A stretch of 64,000 nt of DNA from Streptomyces sp. NBC_00513 (GCF_041431415.1 NZ_CP107845.1:7254001-7318000), one strand, 5' to 3'. Positions 8,598 through 17,524 are shown, counted from the stretch's first letter. Notes: a model not told the origin generated them from the letters alone. A program made the numbers and translations.

Positions 8598-9680
8598 ATG
8601 GACGCCACGGCCACCGCCACCATCCTGGAACGGACATCCGGACACCGCAGCCGGTTCGACGCGCACTTCGCGCGCTACTTCGACACCCTCGGCGAACGGC
8701 TCGACACCCCGCCGATGAGCCGCTTCACCCCCCGCTGCCTGGAACTCCTGAGGGACCTGTCCCTGCGTGGTGGCAAGCGCCTGCGCGTCGTGCTCCTCCA
8801 CGAGGCGGCCCGGCTGGTCACCACCGACGAGGTGCCGGGCCTGACGGAGGCCGCGCTGAGCATCGAACTGTTGCAGACCCACGGACTCGTCCACGACGAC
8901 ATCATCGACGAAGCGCCGCTGCGTCGCGGCGGTCCCTCGACCCACCAGGCCTACCGCGACGAGTTCCCCGACCACGCCCCCACCGCCCTCGGCCTGGCCG
9001 TGCTCGCCGGGGACCTCGCGGCGTTCCTCTCCATGCAGGTCCTGCTGGAGGCCGACGTCCCCGCCGAACTCCGCCAGAGCCTCCTGGGCGTACACCTGCG
9101 GACCGCCGCCGAGACGGTCGTGGGACAGATCGTGGACCTGGAGCGGGACACCCACGCGCGGCCCGACGAGGAGTTCCTGCACACCGTCACCGACTTCAAG
9201 AGCGCCCGCTACTCCCTCCTGGCGCCGTTGACCATGGGGCTGCTGGCCGCGGGCGAGGACCCGGCGCCGCACCACGAACGGCTGCACCGTTACGCACGCC
9301 TGGTGGGGATCGGTGAGCAGATGCGCGACGACCACCGCGACCTGTTCGGCGACGACGCACGCGTCGGCAAGTCGACGGGGGCCGACCTCCGCTCCGGCCG
9401 GCGCACCTACGCGGTCGCCGCCGTACTGGCCCACGCGACCGGCTCCGAGGCGGCCCTCGTGGAGGCCGCGCTCGGCGACCCGCACTGCACCGACGCCACG
9501 ATCGGCCGGATCCGGGACCTCGCACGTCGCACCGGCGCCGACCGGTGGCTGCGCGACGAGATGCGTTCCCACGCGCGGGCCGCCGCGGCCGAGGCCGCCT
9601 GCTGGGAGGAGTACTGGCGACCGGAAGCCGTCGCCTTCTTCCGCACCCTGCCGATGTGGAGCATGGACCGGACGGGCTGA
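8598..9680 (+). CDS. Polyprenyl (geranylgeranyl-type) diphosphate synthase
   Basis: 360 residues. The first aspartate-rich motif is DDIIDE at D100-D104, followed by RRGGPSTH. The second is DDHRD at D244-D248. Also present are the substrate-binding GGKRLR near residue 57 and GKSTGADLRSGRRT after the second motif. These define a trans-isoprenyl diphosphate synthase that condenses IPP with an allylic diphosphate in the cytoplasm. Chain length is not certain from reading; bulky residues before the first motif were not modelled. No strong ribosome-binding site precedes the ATG. It heads a group with a membrane protein, ferredoxin, reductase and P450, suggesting supply of a C15-C20 precursor. Confidence 0.9.
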   Translation: MDATATATILERTSGHRSRFDAHFARYFDTLGERLDTPPMSRFTPRCLELLRDLSLRGGKRLRVVLLHEAARLVTTDEVPGLTEAALSIELLQTHGLVHDDIIDEAPLRRGGPSTHQAYRDEFPDHAPTALGLAVLAGDLAAFLSMQVLLEADVPAELRQSLLGVHLRTAAETVVGQIVDLERDTHARPDEEFLHTVTDFKSARYSLLAPLTMGLLAAGEDPAPHHERLHRYARLVGIGEQMRDDHRDLFGDDARVGKSTGADLRSGRRTYAVAAVLAHATGSEAALVEAALGDPHCTDATIGRIRDLARRTGADRWLRDEMRSHARAAAAEAACWEEYWRPEAVAFFRTLPMWSMDRTG

Positions 9681-9800
9681 CCCCCGCCCCCGTCCGTCCG
9701 TCCATCCGGCGGCGCCGGCCCGACCGCCCCGGGTCCCCTCCCATCACCCGACCGCCCGGCCCCGCTGGCACACCGGGCCCGGGCCCGGCTTGCTGGATCC

Positions 9801-10433
9801 ATGAGAACGGGTCCACCGGGCACGAGCCCGACACAGAGCCTGAGCACCCCGCGCGCCGCGGGCGTGGCGGGGATCGTCTTCGCCCTGCTGCTGGCGACGG
9901 CGATCGTGCTCGCCCGGACCGCCCTGCCCGGCGGGGCCGGCGGGGCGGCCATCGCCGTCACCTCGGGCCAACGGAGCGCCATCACCACGGCGGTGGAACT
10001 CGTGCCGTTCGCCGGCATCGCCTTCCTCTGGTTCATGGGCGCCCTGCGCGCGCACACCGGCGATTCCGAGGACCGGTTCGTCGCCACCGCCTTCCTGGGC
10101 AGCGGCCTGGTCTTCGTCGCCTCGCTGTTCGGGGCCGCCGCGGCCGCCGGGACGGTACTGGAAGCCACCCAGCCCCAGGACTTCGGCCGGCACTTCGCGT
10201 ACACCCTGCTCACGACGTACGCGATGCGGATGGCCGCCGTCTTCGTCTTCGCCACCTCGACCATGGGGCGCAAGCTCGGGGTGTTCCCGCGCCCGCTGAC
10301 TCTCCTCGGCTACGTCGTCGGCCTGCTCCTGCTGGTGTTCGGCTCCACTGTGCCGTGGTTCGAGATGGTCTTCCCGGCCTGGTCCCTGCTCGTCAGCGTG
10401 TACATCCTGCGGGCGGGCCGCCGCCCCGCGTGA
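9801..10433 (+). CDS. Multi-pass membrane protein, unknown function
   Basis: 210 residues with about five or six hydrophobic segments (near residues 19-42, 63-82, 94-120, 130-155, 160-180 and 182-203). No catalytic motif was recognised: there is no UbiA-type NDxxDxxxD, and I cannot match it with confidence to Pyr4/DmtA1-type membrane cyclases. It lies between a prenyl diphosphate synthase and the P450 electron-transfer genes, with about 100-bp gaps on both sides, so co-transcription is uncertain. Position alone makes a role in isoprenoid handling possible. Confidence 0.6.
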   Translation: MRTGPPGTSPTQSLSTPRAAGVAGIVFALLLATAIVLARTALPGGAGGAAIAVTSGQRSAITTAVELVPFAGIAFLWFMGALRAHTGDSEDRFVATAFLGSGLVFVASLFGAAAAAGTVLEATQPQDFGRHFAYTLLTTYAMRMAAVFVFATSTMGRKLGVFPRPLTLLGYVVGLLLLVFGSTVPWFEMVFPAWSLLVSVYILRAGRRPA

Positions 10434-10536
10434 GACGCCCCGCCCGTCACCCCAATGGCTTTCCGGGCGCGCCGTCGCCGGCGCCGCCGCGCACGCTGGA
10501 TCCGGTAGCCGCGGGGGTCACCGAAAGGACCGCACC

Positions 10537-10782
10537 TTGTTGAGGCTTGTCGTCGACCTGAACCGGTGCCAGGGGTACGCCCAGTGCGCATTCCTCGCGC
10601 CCGACGTCTTCGCGATGCACGGGGACGAAGGACTGCTCTACGACCCGGAGGCCGAGTCCGCACAGCGCGAGCGCGTCGCCCAGGCCGTCGCCGCCTGCCC
10701 CGTGCAGGCGATCCTCGTGGACGAGATGGACATGGCCGCCGCCGGGCGGGCCGCCGCGAGCGGGGAGGCCCCCCATGCCTGA
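10537..10782 (+). CDS. 3Fe-4S-type ferredoxin
   Basis: 81 residues with a TTG start preceded by gaaagga. Cluster ligands are C11, C17 (RCQGYAQC) and C54 (ACPVQAI). The residue normally occupied by a fourth cysteine is tyrosine or alanine, the pattern of small ferredoxins that serve actinobacterial P450s. The gene overlaps the following reductase start by 8 bp and is two genes before the P450, forming a complete electron-transfer chain. Confidence 0.88.
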   Translation: MLRLVVDLNRCQGYAQCAFLAPDVFAMHGDEGLLYDPEAESAQRERVAQAVAACPVQAILVDEMDMAAAGRAAASGEAPHA

Positions 10783-12166
10783 CGGGTCCCTGGACCGGCT
10801 GAAGCGCGAGGGGCGGATCGTCGTGGTCGGCGCGTCGCTGGCCGGTCTGCGCGCCGCCGAGACGCTCCGGGACAAGGGCTTCGAAGGCACGCTCACGATG
10901 ATCGGCGACGAGCCGTACGAGCCGTACGACCGGCCGCCCCTGTCCAAGCAGGTCCTGCTCGGCAAGGCCACCGCCGAGCACACCGCGCTGCCCCGCCGCC
11001 GCGAGATCGACGCCGAGTGGCGGCTCGGCGTCCCGGCCAGTGGCCTCGACATGGCGGCCCGGCGCGTCAAGCTCGCCGACGGCGACGAGGTGCCCTACGA
11101 CCGGCTGATGATCGCCACCGGTGTCCGCGCCCGGCCCTGGCCGAACGAGGCCGAGGCCGAACTCGACGGGGTCTTCGTGCTCCGCACCCGCGACGACGGG
11201 GCGGGGCTGGCCCGCCGGCTCGACGCGGGCCCCAAGCGGGTCCTGGTCATCGGCGCCGGGTTCACCGGCTCCGAGATCGCCTCCGCCTGCCGCGAGCGCG
11301 GCCTGGAGGTCACCGTCGCCGAGCGCGGCGACGCCCCCCTCGTGGGCGCGCTCGGCGGGGTGATCGGCGCCGTGGCCGCCGAGATGCACCGGGAGAACGG
11401 TGTCGACCTGCGCACCGGGGTCATGGTCACCCGGCTGGAGGGCGGCGCGACCGGACGGGTCCGCGCCGCCCACTTCTCGGACGGCACCACCCTCGAGTGC
11501 GACGTCGTGGTCGTCTCCCTCGGCGCGCAGCGCAACACGGAGTGGCTGGCCGGCTCCGGCCTCGGAGCCGGCCCGCGCGGCATCGCCTGCGACGCCGGCT
11601 GCCGGGCCTTCGACGTCCGGGGCATCGTCACCGACGACGTCTTCGTCGCGGGTGACGTGGCGCGCTCCCCGCACCCGCTGTTCGGTTACCAGTTCCTGTC
11701 GCTGGAGCACTGGGGCAACGCCGTCGCCCAGGCCGAGACGGCCGCGCACAACATGCTCAGCGAGAGCAGCGACCGGCGCCCCCACATCTGGGTGCCTGCC
11801 TTCTGGTCCTCGCAGTTCGGGGTGAACATCAAGTCGGTCGGCGTGCCCTCCATGGGCACCGAGATCATGATCACCCAGGGTTCGCGTGCCGAGCGCCGCT
11901 TCACCGGCGTCTACGGCTACCAGGGACGTGTCATCGGAGCCGTCACCTTCGACAACTGCCGCTGGCTCCAGTTCTACGAGCAGCAGATCGAGGCCACCGC
12001 GCCCTTCCCGCCGCCGTTCCCCACGGTCGACCGCCGCGCCGACGGGCAGCGCCCGATCCCCGCCGACTTCCCCGACCCCTCCGTGCCCACGCACGGCCCC
12101 ACCATCACCCTCAGCGGGTACTCGCCGGCCGACCGCCGGATGACCTTCACCCCCGCCGGGCACTGA
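10775..12166 (+). CDS. FAD-dependent ferredoxin reductase
   Basis: 463 residues. The N-terminal FAD-binding Rossmann motif is VVVGASLAGLRAAE, followed by YDRPPLSK, characteristic of ferredoxin/rubredoxin reductases. The NAD(P)H-binding motif is VLVIGAGFTGSEIA and the late FAD motif is VFVAGDVAR. The C-terminal domain extends about 50 residues longer than many homologues and ends in a Pro-rich tail. It would pass electrons from NAD(P)H to the ferredoxin encoded just upstream and so to the P450 24 bp downstream. Confidence 0.92.
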   Translation: MPDGSLDRLKREGRIVVVGASLAGLRAAETLRDKGFEGTLTMIGDEPYEPYDRPPLSKQVLLGKATAEHTALPRRREIDAEWRLGVPASGLDMAARRVKLADGDEVPYDRLMIATGVRARPWPNEAEAELDGVFVLRTRDDGAGLARRLDAGPKRVLVIGAGFTGSEIASACRERGLEVTVAERGDAPLVGALGGVIGAVAAEMHRENGVDLRTGVMVTRLEGGATGRVRAAHFSDGTTLECDVVVVSLGAQRNTEWLAGSGLGAGPRGIACDAGCRAFDVRGIVTDDVFVAGDVARSPHPLFGYQFLSLEHWGNAVAQAETAAHNMLSESSDRRPHIWVPAFWSSQFGVNIKSVGVPSMGTEIMITQGSRAERRFTGVYGYQGRVIGAVTFDNCRWLQFYEQQIEATAPFPPPFPTVDRRADGQRPIPADFPDPSVPTHGPTITLSGYSPADRRMTFTPAGH

Positions 12167-12190
12167 CCCGCACGCCCCCGGAGGACCGAC

Positions 12191-13438
12191 ATGGCCGAAG
12201 GCATCCTGAAGCAGATCCTGGACTACTCGAACCGCGCGAACCCGTACCCCCTGTACGAGGAACTGCGCAAGACCCCCGTCTTCCACGACGGAACCGGGCC
12301 CTACGTCATCAGCACCTACCACGACATCCAGAGCCTGCTGCACGACCCGCGGCTCAGCTCCGACGCCCACAACCTGACCGCGACGGCCGGCGACCCGCTG
12401 GCCGACGACGAGGGCGGGGGCGGCGGGGAGGAGGCGGCGCTGCCGCCGAGCTTCCTGAAGCTCGACCCCCCGGAGCACGACCGACTGCGACGGATGACCA
12501 ACCGGCCCTTCGGGCCGCCGCACTCCCCCCACCGCATCGACGGCATGCGCGGCGACCTCCACGGCATCGTCAGCGGACTCATCGACAACCTCGGCGATCC
12601 CGGCCGCATCGACCTGGTGGACCAGTTCGCCTACCCGTTCCCCGTCACCATGATCTGCCGGCTGTTGGGCGTGCCGCGCGAGGACGAGCCCCGTTTCCAC
12701 AGCTGGGCCGACACCATCGCCGCGGGCCTCGACCCCGACCCGGACGCCGACCCGGCCGAGCGGCTCCGCGTCACCCACGACGCCCGCATGGAACTGGGCA
12801 TGTACCTGGCCGGGTTGATCGAGGAGCGGCGCAAGAACCCCCAGGACGACATGCTGTCCGAACTGGCCGCCGGACACGGCCAGGACGACACGATGAGCAC
12901 GATGGAACTGCTCAGCACCTCCGCCCTGCTGCTGATCGCCGGCCACGAGACCACCGTCAACCTCATCACCAACGGCATGCTCACCCTGCTGCGCCACCCG
13001 GACGTCCTGGCCGACCTGCGCGAGAACCCGGAGCTCGCCGTGCCGCTGGTGGAGGAACTGCTGCGCTACGAGCCACCGGTGCAACTCCTGCCGCAGCGCA
13101 CCCCGCTCGTCGACATCGAGGTCCGAGGGGTCACCATCCCCAAGGGCTCCTCGATGTGGCTGGTCCTGGCCTCGGGCAACCGGGACCCGGACCGCTTCGA
13201 GAACCCCGACCGCTTCGACCCGTACCGCAAGGACATCCAACACCTGGGACTCGGCAGCGGCATCCACAGTTGCTTCGGCGCCCCGCTGGCGCGGCTGGAG
13301 GCGCAACTCGCGCTCAGCGAGCTGGCCCGCCGGCTGGAGAACCCCCGACTCATCGAGGACCCGCCGCCCTACCGCCAGAACGCGGTCCTGCGCGGCCCGC
13401 GCCACCTGGAGATCACCTGCGACGGGATCCGCCCCTGA
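12191..13438 (+). CDS. Cytochrome P450
   Basis: 415 residues, ATG preceded by ggagga. The I-helix oxygen-activation motif is AGHETT at residues 250-255, the K-helix ExxR is E289-R292, and the heme-binding loop is LGSGIHSCFG with ligand Cys361. Length and lack of a membrane anchor fit a soluble bacterial class I P450. An acidic Gly/Glu insertion (DDEGGGGGEEAA) lies near residue 75 in the B-C loop region, which usually shapes substrate entry. The substrate is unknown; the neighbouring prenyl synthase suggests an isoprenoid. A strong terminator follows, so the ferredoxin-reductase-P450 unit ends here. Confidence 0.95.
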   Translation: MAEGILKQILDYSNRANPYPLYEELRKTPVFHDGTGPYVISTYHDIQSLLHDPRLSSDAHNLTATAGDPLADDEGGGGGEEAALPPSFLKLDPPEHDRLRRMTNRPFGPPHSPHRIDGMRGDLHGIVSGLIDNLGDPGRIDLVDQFAYPFPVTMICRLLGVPREDEPRFHSWADTIAAGLDPDPDADPAERLRVTHDARMELGMYLAGLIEERRKNPQDDMLSELAAGHGQDDTMSTMELLSTSALLLIAGHETTVNLITNGMLTLLRHPDVLADLRENPELAVPLVEELLRYEPPVQLLPQRTPLVDIEVRGVTIPKGSSMWLVLASGNRDPDRFENPDRFDPYRKDIQHLGLGSGIHSCFGAPLARLEAQLALSELARRLENPRLIEDPPPYRQNAVLRGPRHLEITCDGIRP

Positions 13439-13496
13439 CGGCGCCCCCGCCCTTGCGCAGAGCGGCCTCACCTGCCGATCGGAAGAGCCGCATCGA

Positions 13497-13529
13497 GCGA
13501 GAGCCGCCGGGACCACCGGCGGCTCTCGC
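13497..13529 (+). terminator. Terminator after P450 gene
   Basis: Perfect 14-bp stem, arms 13497-13510 and 13516-13529 (gcgagagccgccgg), loop gacca. It separates the P450 operon from the methyltransferase gene. Confidence 0.85.
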
Positions 13530-13571
13530 CGGACCGACGCCGAACCCCGTTGAAACGGCGGTGACTTGAAC

Positions 13572-14417
13572 ATGTGCGCACACCCAGGGCCCGACGGGTC
13601 GACACCCGGGCCGCGCGCCGCCGGCCGGTACGGCGAGGACGTCTTCCCACCCGATCTGGTCGGCGAGGGCGACCGCATCGACCTCGGCGCGCTCACCTAC
13701 GACGACATCACGATGGCCCGCCTGCGCGACCTCGGCGCCGGACCGGGATGGAACTGCCTCGACCTGGGCGCCGGAACGGGAACGGTCAGCCGGCGGCTGT
13801 TGCGGGAGGAGCACGTCGACTCCGTCCTCGCCGTCGACCGAGACGTGCGTTTCCTGACCGCCCACCCCCTCCCCGGGCTCGACGTCATGGAAGCGGACAT
13901 CACCGCCCCGGACTTCGATCCCGGCCGCCGATTCCACCTGGTCCACGCCCGGTTCGTCCTCATGCACCTTCCCGAACGCCCCCGCCTGATCTCCTCGCTC
14001 ACCCGACTCCTGCTCCCGGGAGGGGTGTTGGTCATCAGCGACGCCGTCGACCCGAACGACGACGCCGCCGCGGACACGACGCCGTACACCCGGGTCATGC
14101 GGGCCATGTGGCAAGGACTGCGGAACACCATCGGCACCGACGTCTCCCGGATCACGGACCACCCGCACCTGCTGCGCGCCGCGGGACTCGCCCGGGTGGG
14201 CGCCGAGATCCGGGTGCCTCCCCTGCTCCCCGGAAGCCCCATCAGCCGCTTCTGGGCGGACACGTGGGACCGGGCGAGAGCGGCGATCGTGGCGACGGGG
14301 CAGGTGGACGACGCGAGCGTCGACGCGGCGATGGCCTACCTCGACTCGCCCGACTGCGCCGACCTCTCGGCCGGCATGCTCACCGCCTGGGGCCGCAACG
14401 ACCCCGCGCCCGACTGA
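13572..14417 (+). CDS. Class I SAM-dependent methyltransferase
   Basis: 281 residues from the ATG at 13572; a TTG two codons earlier is also possible. Motif I is LDLGAGTGTVSRR, followed by the acidic AVDRD strand end, EADIT, and LLLPGGVLVISD before the C-terminal substrate part. Family members methylate small molecules. Because a terminator lies just upstream, it is probably transcribed separately from the P450 operon. A short palindrome CCGTTGAAACGG (13547-13558) sits 13 nt before the start. The substrate cannot be told. Confidence 0.85.
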   Translation: MCAHPGPDGSTPGPRAAGRYGEDVFPPDLVGEGDRIDLGALTYDDITMARLRDLGAGPGWNCLDLGAGTGTVSRRLLREEHVDSVLAVDRDVRFLTAHPLPGLDVMEADITAPDFDPGRRFHLVHARFVLMHLPERPRLISSLTRLLLPGGVLVISDAVDPNDDAAADTTPYTRVMRAMWQGLRNTIGTDVSRITDHPHLLRAAGLARVGAEIRVPPLLPGSPISRFWADTWDRARAAIVATGQVDDASVDAAMAYLDSPDCADLSAGMLTAWGRNDPAPD

Positions 14418-14578
14418 ACGCGCCCGACTGAACGCGCCCGGTGAAGGCGCCGGAGTACGGGCCCCGGGGTGAGGTCCGCCGTGAACGCGCCCGATTGTGG
14501 TGCCCCGGGGAAGGGAAGCGTCACGAGGCCTGCCGGCGGCGCCGCCGGTGACCACGTTCGACGCCAAGGAAGTCGACC

Positions 14579-15769
14579 TTGACCGACATGCGTATCGGTG
14601 TCCTCGGATACGGCCTGCGCGGAAGCCTCGCGCGCACCGCCCACCGCCCCGGCCGGGGAGCCGCGGTCACCGCCGTCGCGGACCCCGACCCGCGCGCCCG
14701 CGCCGCGGCGGCGACCGCCTTCCCGGACGCGCGCGTCACCACCGACCACCTCGATGTGATCGAGGACTCCGGCATCGACGCCGTCCTCGTCCTCACCCCC
14801 GACCACACGCACGCCGACCTGGCCTGCCGGATCCTCAAGGCCCGTAAACCGGTGTTCGTCGAGAAGCCCCTCGACATCTCCGTGGCCGCGTGCGACTCGG
14901 TCCTGCGCACCGCCCGCGAGACGGGCACGCGGCTGTACGTCGGCCACAACATGCGGCACATGCCCGTGGTGCGATTGATGCGCGGGCTCATCGACGGCGG
15001 CGCCGTGGGCCGCGTCAGGACGATCTGGGTCCGCCACTTCGTGGGCTTCGGCGGGGACTGGTACTTCAAGGACTGGCACGCCGAACGCCGCTACACCACC
15101 GGCCTGCTGCTCCAGAAGGCGGCGCACGACATCGACGTCCTGCACTGGCTCGCGGGTTCCTACACCCGAGACGTGCAGGCCATGGGCGACCTGATGGTCT
15201 ACGGGGAGAACCCGCACCGCCGCGCCCACGGCGAACCCAAGCACGAGGACTGGTACACCCAGGACGGACACTGGCCGCCGCACACCCAGCGGGGCCTCAA
15301 TCCGGTCATCGACGTGGAGGACGTCTCGCTGCTGAACCTGAGACTCGCCAACGGAGTCCTGGCCGCCTACCAGCAGTGCCACTTCACTCCCGACTACTGG
15401 CGCAACTACACCGTCATCGGTGACGCCGGTCGCCTGGAGAACTTCGGTGACGGCCCGGGCGGCGAGGTACGGGTCTGGAACAGCCGGCGGTCCGGGTACC
15501 GGGCCGCCCCGGACGCCTGCCACGCCATCGCCGCGCCCTCGGGCGGCGGCCACGGCGGCGCCGATCCGCTCTTGATCGACGAGTTCCTGCGTTTCGTCCG
15601 CCACGGGGGAGCCACCGACACCTCTCCCGTCGCGGCCCGCATGGCGGTCGCCGCGGGCTGCCTCGCGACCACGTCACTGCGCGACGGGGGCATCCCGCGA
15701 CGCGTACCCCCGCTCGACCCGGGGCTCGTGGCGTACTTCGAACAGGGCCAGCGCCCCGAAGCCCGTTGA
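14579..15769 (+). CDS. Gfo/Idh/MocA-family oxidoreductase
   Basis: 396 residues. The TTG at 14579 is favoured over the ATG three codons later because AAGGAAG ends 7 nt before it. The N-terminal nucleotide-binding motif is IGVLGYGLRG, followed by VLVLTPDHTHADLA and the family lysine in VFVEKPLD. The C-terminal domain holds KAAHDIDVLHWL with the conserved Asp/His. Members reduce or oxidise sugars, inositols and related polyols with NAD(P). It ends at a bidirectional hairpin. Whether it works with the P450 cassette is open: a 161-bp gap separates it from the methyltransferase. Confidence 0.9.
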   Translation: MTDMRIGVLGYGLRGSLARTAHRPGRGAAVTAVADPDPRARAAAATAFPDARVTTDHLDVIEDSGIDAVLVLTPDHTHADLACRILKARKPVFVEKPLDISVAACDSVLRTARETGTRLYVGHNMRHMPVVRLMRGLIDGGAVGRVRTIWVRHFVGFGGDWYFKDWHAERRYTTGLLLQKAAHDIDVLHWLAGSYTRDVQAMGDLMVYGENPHRRAHGEPKHEDWYTQDGHWPPHTQRGLNPVIDVEDVSLLNLRLANGVLAAYQQCHFTPDYWRNYTVIGDAGRLENFGDGPGGEVRVWNSRRSGYRAAPDACHAIAAPSGGGHGGADPLLIDEFLRFVRHGGATDTSPVAARMAVAAGCLATTSLRDGGIPRRVPPLDPGLVAYFEQGQRPEAR

Positions 15770-15800
15770 CCGCGCGCACCGGGGTCCCGGGCGCGCGGTC
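15768..15800. terminator. Bidirectional terminator between convergent genes
   Basis: Arms 15768-15777 and 15791-15800 (gaccgcgcgc/gcgcgcggtc) form a perfect 10-bp stem. The intervening 13 nt can fold again (ccgg...ccgg). It lies between the oxidoreductase and the convergent 77-residue gene. Confidence 0.7.
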
Positions 15801-15810
15801 CGGCGGGGGC

Positions 15811-16044
15811 TCAGTCGCCCGCGCTCGTGGGGGACAGGGGCTTCGTGGAGTCGTGCACGGCCTTGCCGAAGGCGTCCATGCAGGGAGCGCAGTAGCGCTC
15901 CGAACCGGGCTCGGTCATCGACTTCGCGGCCTGGTCGGGACCGAGCTGAAAGCCGCACAGGGTGTTGAGGGTCGCTTCCTTCGCGATCACGTGCCACAAC
16001 AGTTGGTTGCGGTCGGAGGTGGACTCGGCGCGCATTTCGTACAT
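15811..16044 (-). CDS. Small cysteine-containing hypothetical protein
   Basis: 77 residues; ATG at 16044 preceded by GGAAGGG on the minus strand, so the start is well supported. It has a soluble composition. Cysteines at 30, 52 and 55 (LCGFQ and RYCAPCMDAFG), together with His18 or a late His, could bind one zinc ion. There is no signal peptide or helix-turn-helix I can name. It is transcribed away from the small gene at 16267, with a shared 222-bp control region. Confidence 0.65.
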   Translation of the reverse strand: MYEMRAESTSDRNQLLWHVIAKEATLNTLCGFQLGPDQAAKSMTEPGSERYCAPCMDAFGKAVHDSTKPLSPTSAGD

Positions 16045-16266
16045 GGGCGTACCCTTCCGTGCTCGACGCGGGCAGCGGCACCGGCGTGATTTCCATGAGA
16101 GCCCCCTGTGAGCGATGGGGCCAATGGGGGTAGACCAAGAGGAGGGAAATGAGGTGGAGGAGGTTTGAGCGGGGACGTCGGTGGCGATCAGTGCCGGCCG
16201 GCGTGCGGGCCCCGTGTCAGGCCTCCTGCGTCTCGCCGATCGCTGACGGAAGGAGGTGGATGCCGA

Positions 16267-16560
16267 ATGGCCTGGGCTTCTTGGACGACCACGGGGATCT
16301 ACCCGGAGGCCGGCGGTGTCCGCACCACCGAGGTGGGCGTCATCTCCGGGAACCTGACCGTGCACACGACCTGGACGGGTGCACAGGCGCAGGTGGCGGT
16401 TCAGTACAGCGGTTCGTCGGACTGGTTCACCCTGTCCGGCAGCCCGGTGGAATGCATCTCGGAAGGAGAGAGCCGGGACCTCCATCAGGCTGTGGTCGAG
16501 ACGGTACGCGCAGGTGGAGGGGCCGAGGTTCCCCTCCACTGGGCCAGACGCGTCGCGTGA
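16267..16560 (+). CDS. Small hypothetical protein
   Basis: 97 residues from the ATG at 16267, chosen because gaaggaggtg (16249-16258) sits about 8 nt upstream; the open frame could start earlier at 16165 with a weaker site. The sequence is rich in Thr, Val, Gly and aromatic residues in alternating pattern (LTVHTTWTGAQAQVAVQYSG), suggesting a small beta-sheet domain, and has one cysteine. No family recognised. Confidence 0.55.
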   Translation: MAWASWTTTGIYPEAGGVRTTEVGVISGNLTVHTTWTGAQAQVAVQYSGSSDWFTLSGSPVECISEGESRDLHQAVVETVRAGGGAEVPLHWARRVA

Positions 16561-16834
16561 TCCCCGCCCGCGGCCGAGCCTCTCGCAGGCCCGGCCGCCG
16601 TACGGGTCGCCCGCGGAGATCTCCCCGGCCGGCTCTGGGGCCGAACGGGTGAGCCGGCCCGGGGCCGGCCGCGACGTGTGCCCGCCGCGTGGCAGCCGCC
16701 GGACGTCGAACGCGGCTCCCGCGCGTCGCCGCCCGGCATCCGCCACGATCCGGTGACGGCGGTCGAGGGTGGCGCCGGGACACAGCCTGATAACGCGGCG
16801 CGACCTCCCGTCGGGCAGGATCGTTCACCCCGGT

Positions 16835-17485
16835 ATGACGCCCACGCGCCCCGCGGCAACCACGTCCGTCCGGTCGCCCGCGCCGCTCCGGCCGGCCCGA
16901 GGACGGCCGGCGGACACGCCGATCTACGACATGCTCGTCGCACAGTGGTTCCGGGACGGCCGTCAGGTTCCCCGTGACACCGGGCAGGCCCCGTGCGACA
17001 CCGGATCGACGGCCGCCGCGCGGGCCGCCGCCAAGGGCTACGCCTTCGAGGTCACCGCCGTCCTCGCCGGCGGCACCGTCGTCATCACGGCCTGCGGTGA
17101 GATCGACCTCGGGGCCTTGGACGGCCTCGACCGGATCCTGGGCACCCTGCCGGCCCCGGCGGCGGTGGTCCTGGACCTGGCCGGCGTCACCTTCATGGAC
17201 CTCGCGGGCCTGGGATTCCTCGTCCGGCTGCACGCCCGCGCCGAGCGGCACGGCGACGACCTGGTGATCCTGGGGCTGCGGGGCCAGGCCGGGAACCTCT
17301 TCACCCTGGTCACGGAACTGCGCCTGGTCCCCGCGATCCGGCATGCGCGCGCGAGCGCCCCCCGGGGCGCCCGGCGGGCCCGGGCCGATGCCGGAGGCAC
17401 CGTCGGCGGGCGGGGGTGGGTCGCCGGCCGGCCCGAGGGGGTCCCGTCGCCGTCGGCCACGGGCGGTGTCCCGGCACAGAGGTGA
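16835..17485 (+). CDS. STAS-domain anti-sigma factor antagonist-like protein lacking the phosphoserine
   Basis: 216 residues from the ATG at 16835; a later ATG at 16931 is possible. The core (about residues 65-165) is a STAS domain: EVTAVLAGGTVVITACGEID, VVLDLAGVTFMD, then GLGFLVRLH. SpoIIAA/RsbV antagonists carry Asp-Ser-Ser/Thr-Gly at the phosphorylation site. Here the sequence is D122-Leu-Ala124-Gly, so the usual acceptor serine is absent. N- and C-terminal extensions are Arg/Pro/Gly-rich. Members release a sigma factor by binding its anti-sigma kinase; no such kinase is nearby. Either it is an always-unphosphorylated antagonist or it serves another ligand. Confidence 0.8.
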   Translation: MTPTRPAATTSVRSPAPLRPARGRPADTPIYDMLVAQWFRDGRQVPRDTGQAPCDTGSTAAARAAAKGYAFEVTAVLAGGTVVITACGEIDLGALDGLDRILGTLPAPAAVVLDLAGVTFMDLAGLGFLVRLHARAERHGDDLVILGLRGQAGNLFTLVTELRLVPAIRHARASAPRGARRARADAGGTVGGRGWVAGRPEGVPSPSATGGVPAQR

Positions 17486-17524
17486 CGACACCGGCGCGCG
17501 TGCGGGCAGGGGGCCGGTACCGCT

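Noticed and set aside
9801..10433. Membrane terpene cyclase or UbiA prenyltransferase call
   Set aside because: Attractive from context, but no aspartate-rich or cyclase motif is visible, so only an unknown membrane protein is annotated.
10310..13696. 1128-codon open frame on the minus strand
   Set aside because: It lies opposite the ferredoxin, reductase and P450 genes, which have clear motifs. The antisense product is Val/Gly/Arg-rich with no domain, as expected from GC-biased third positions.
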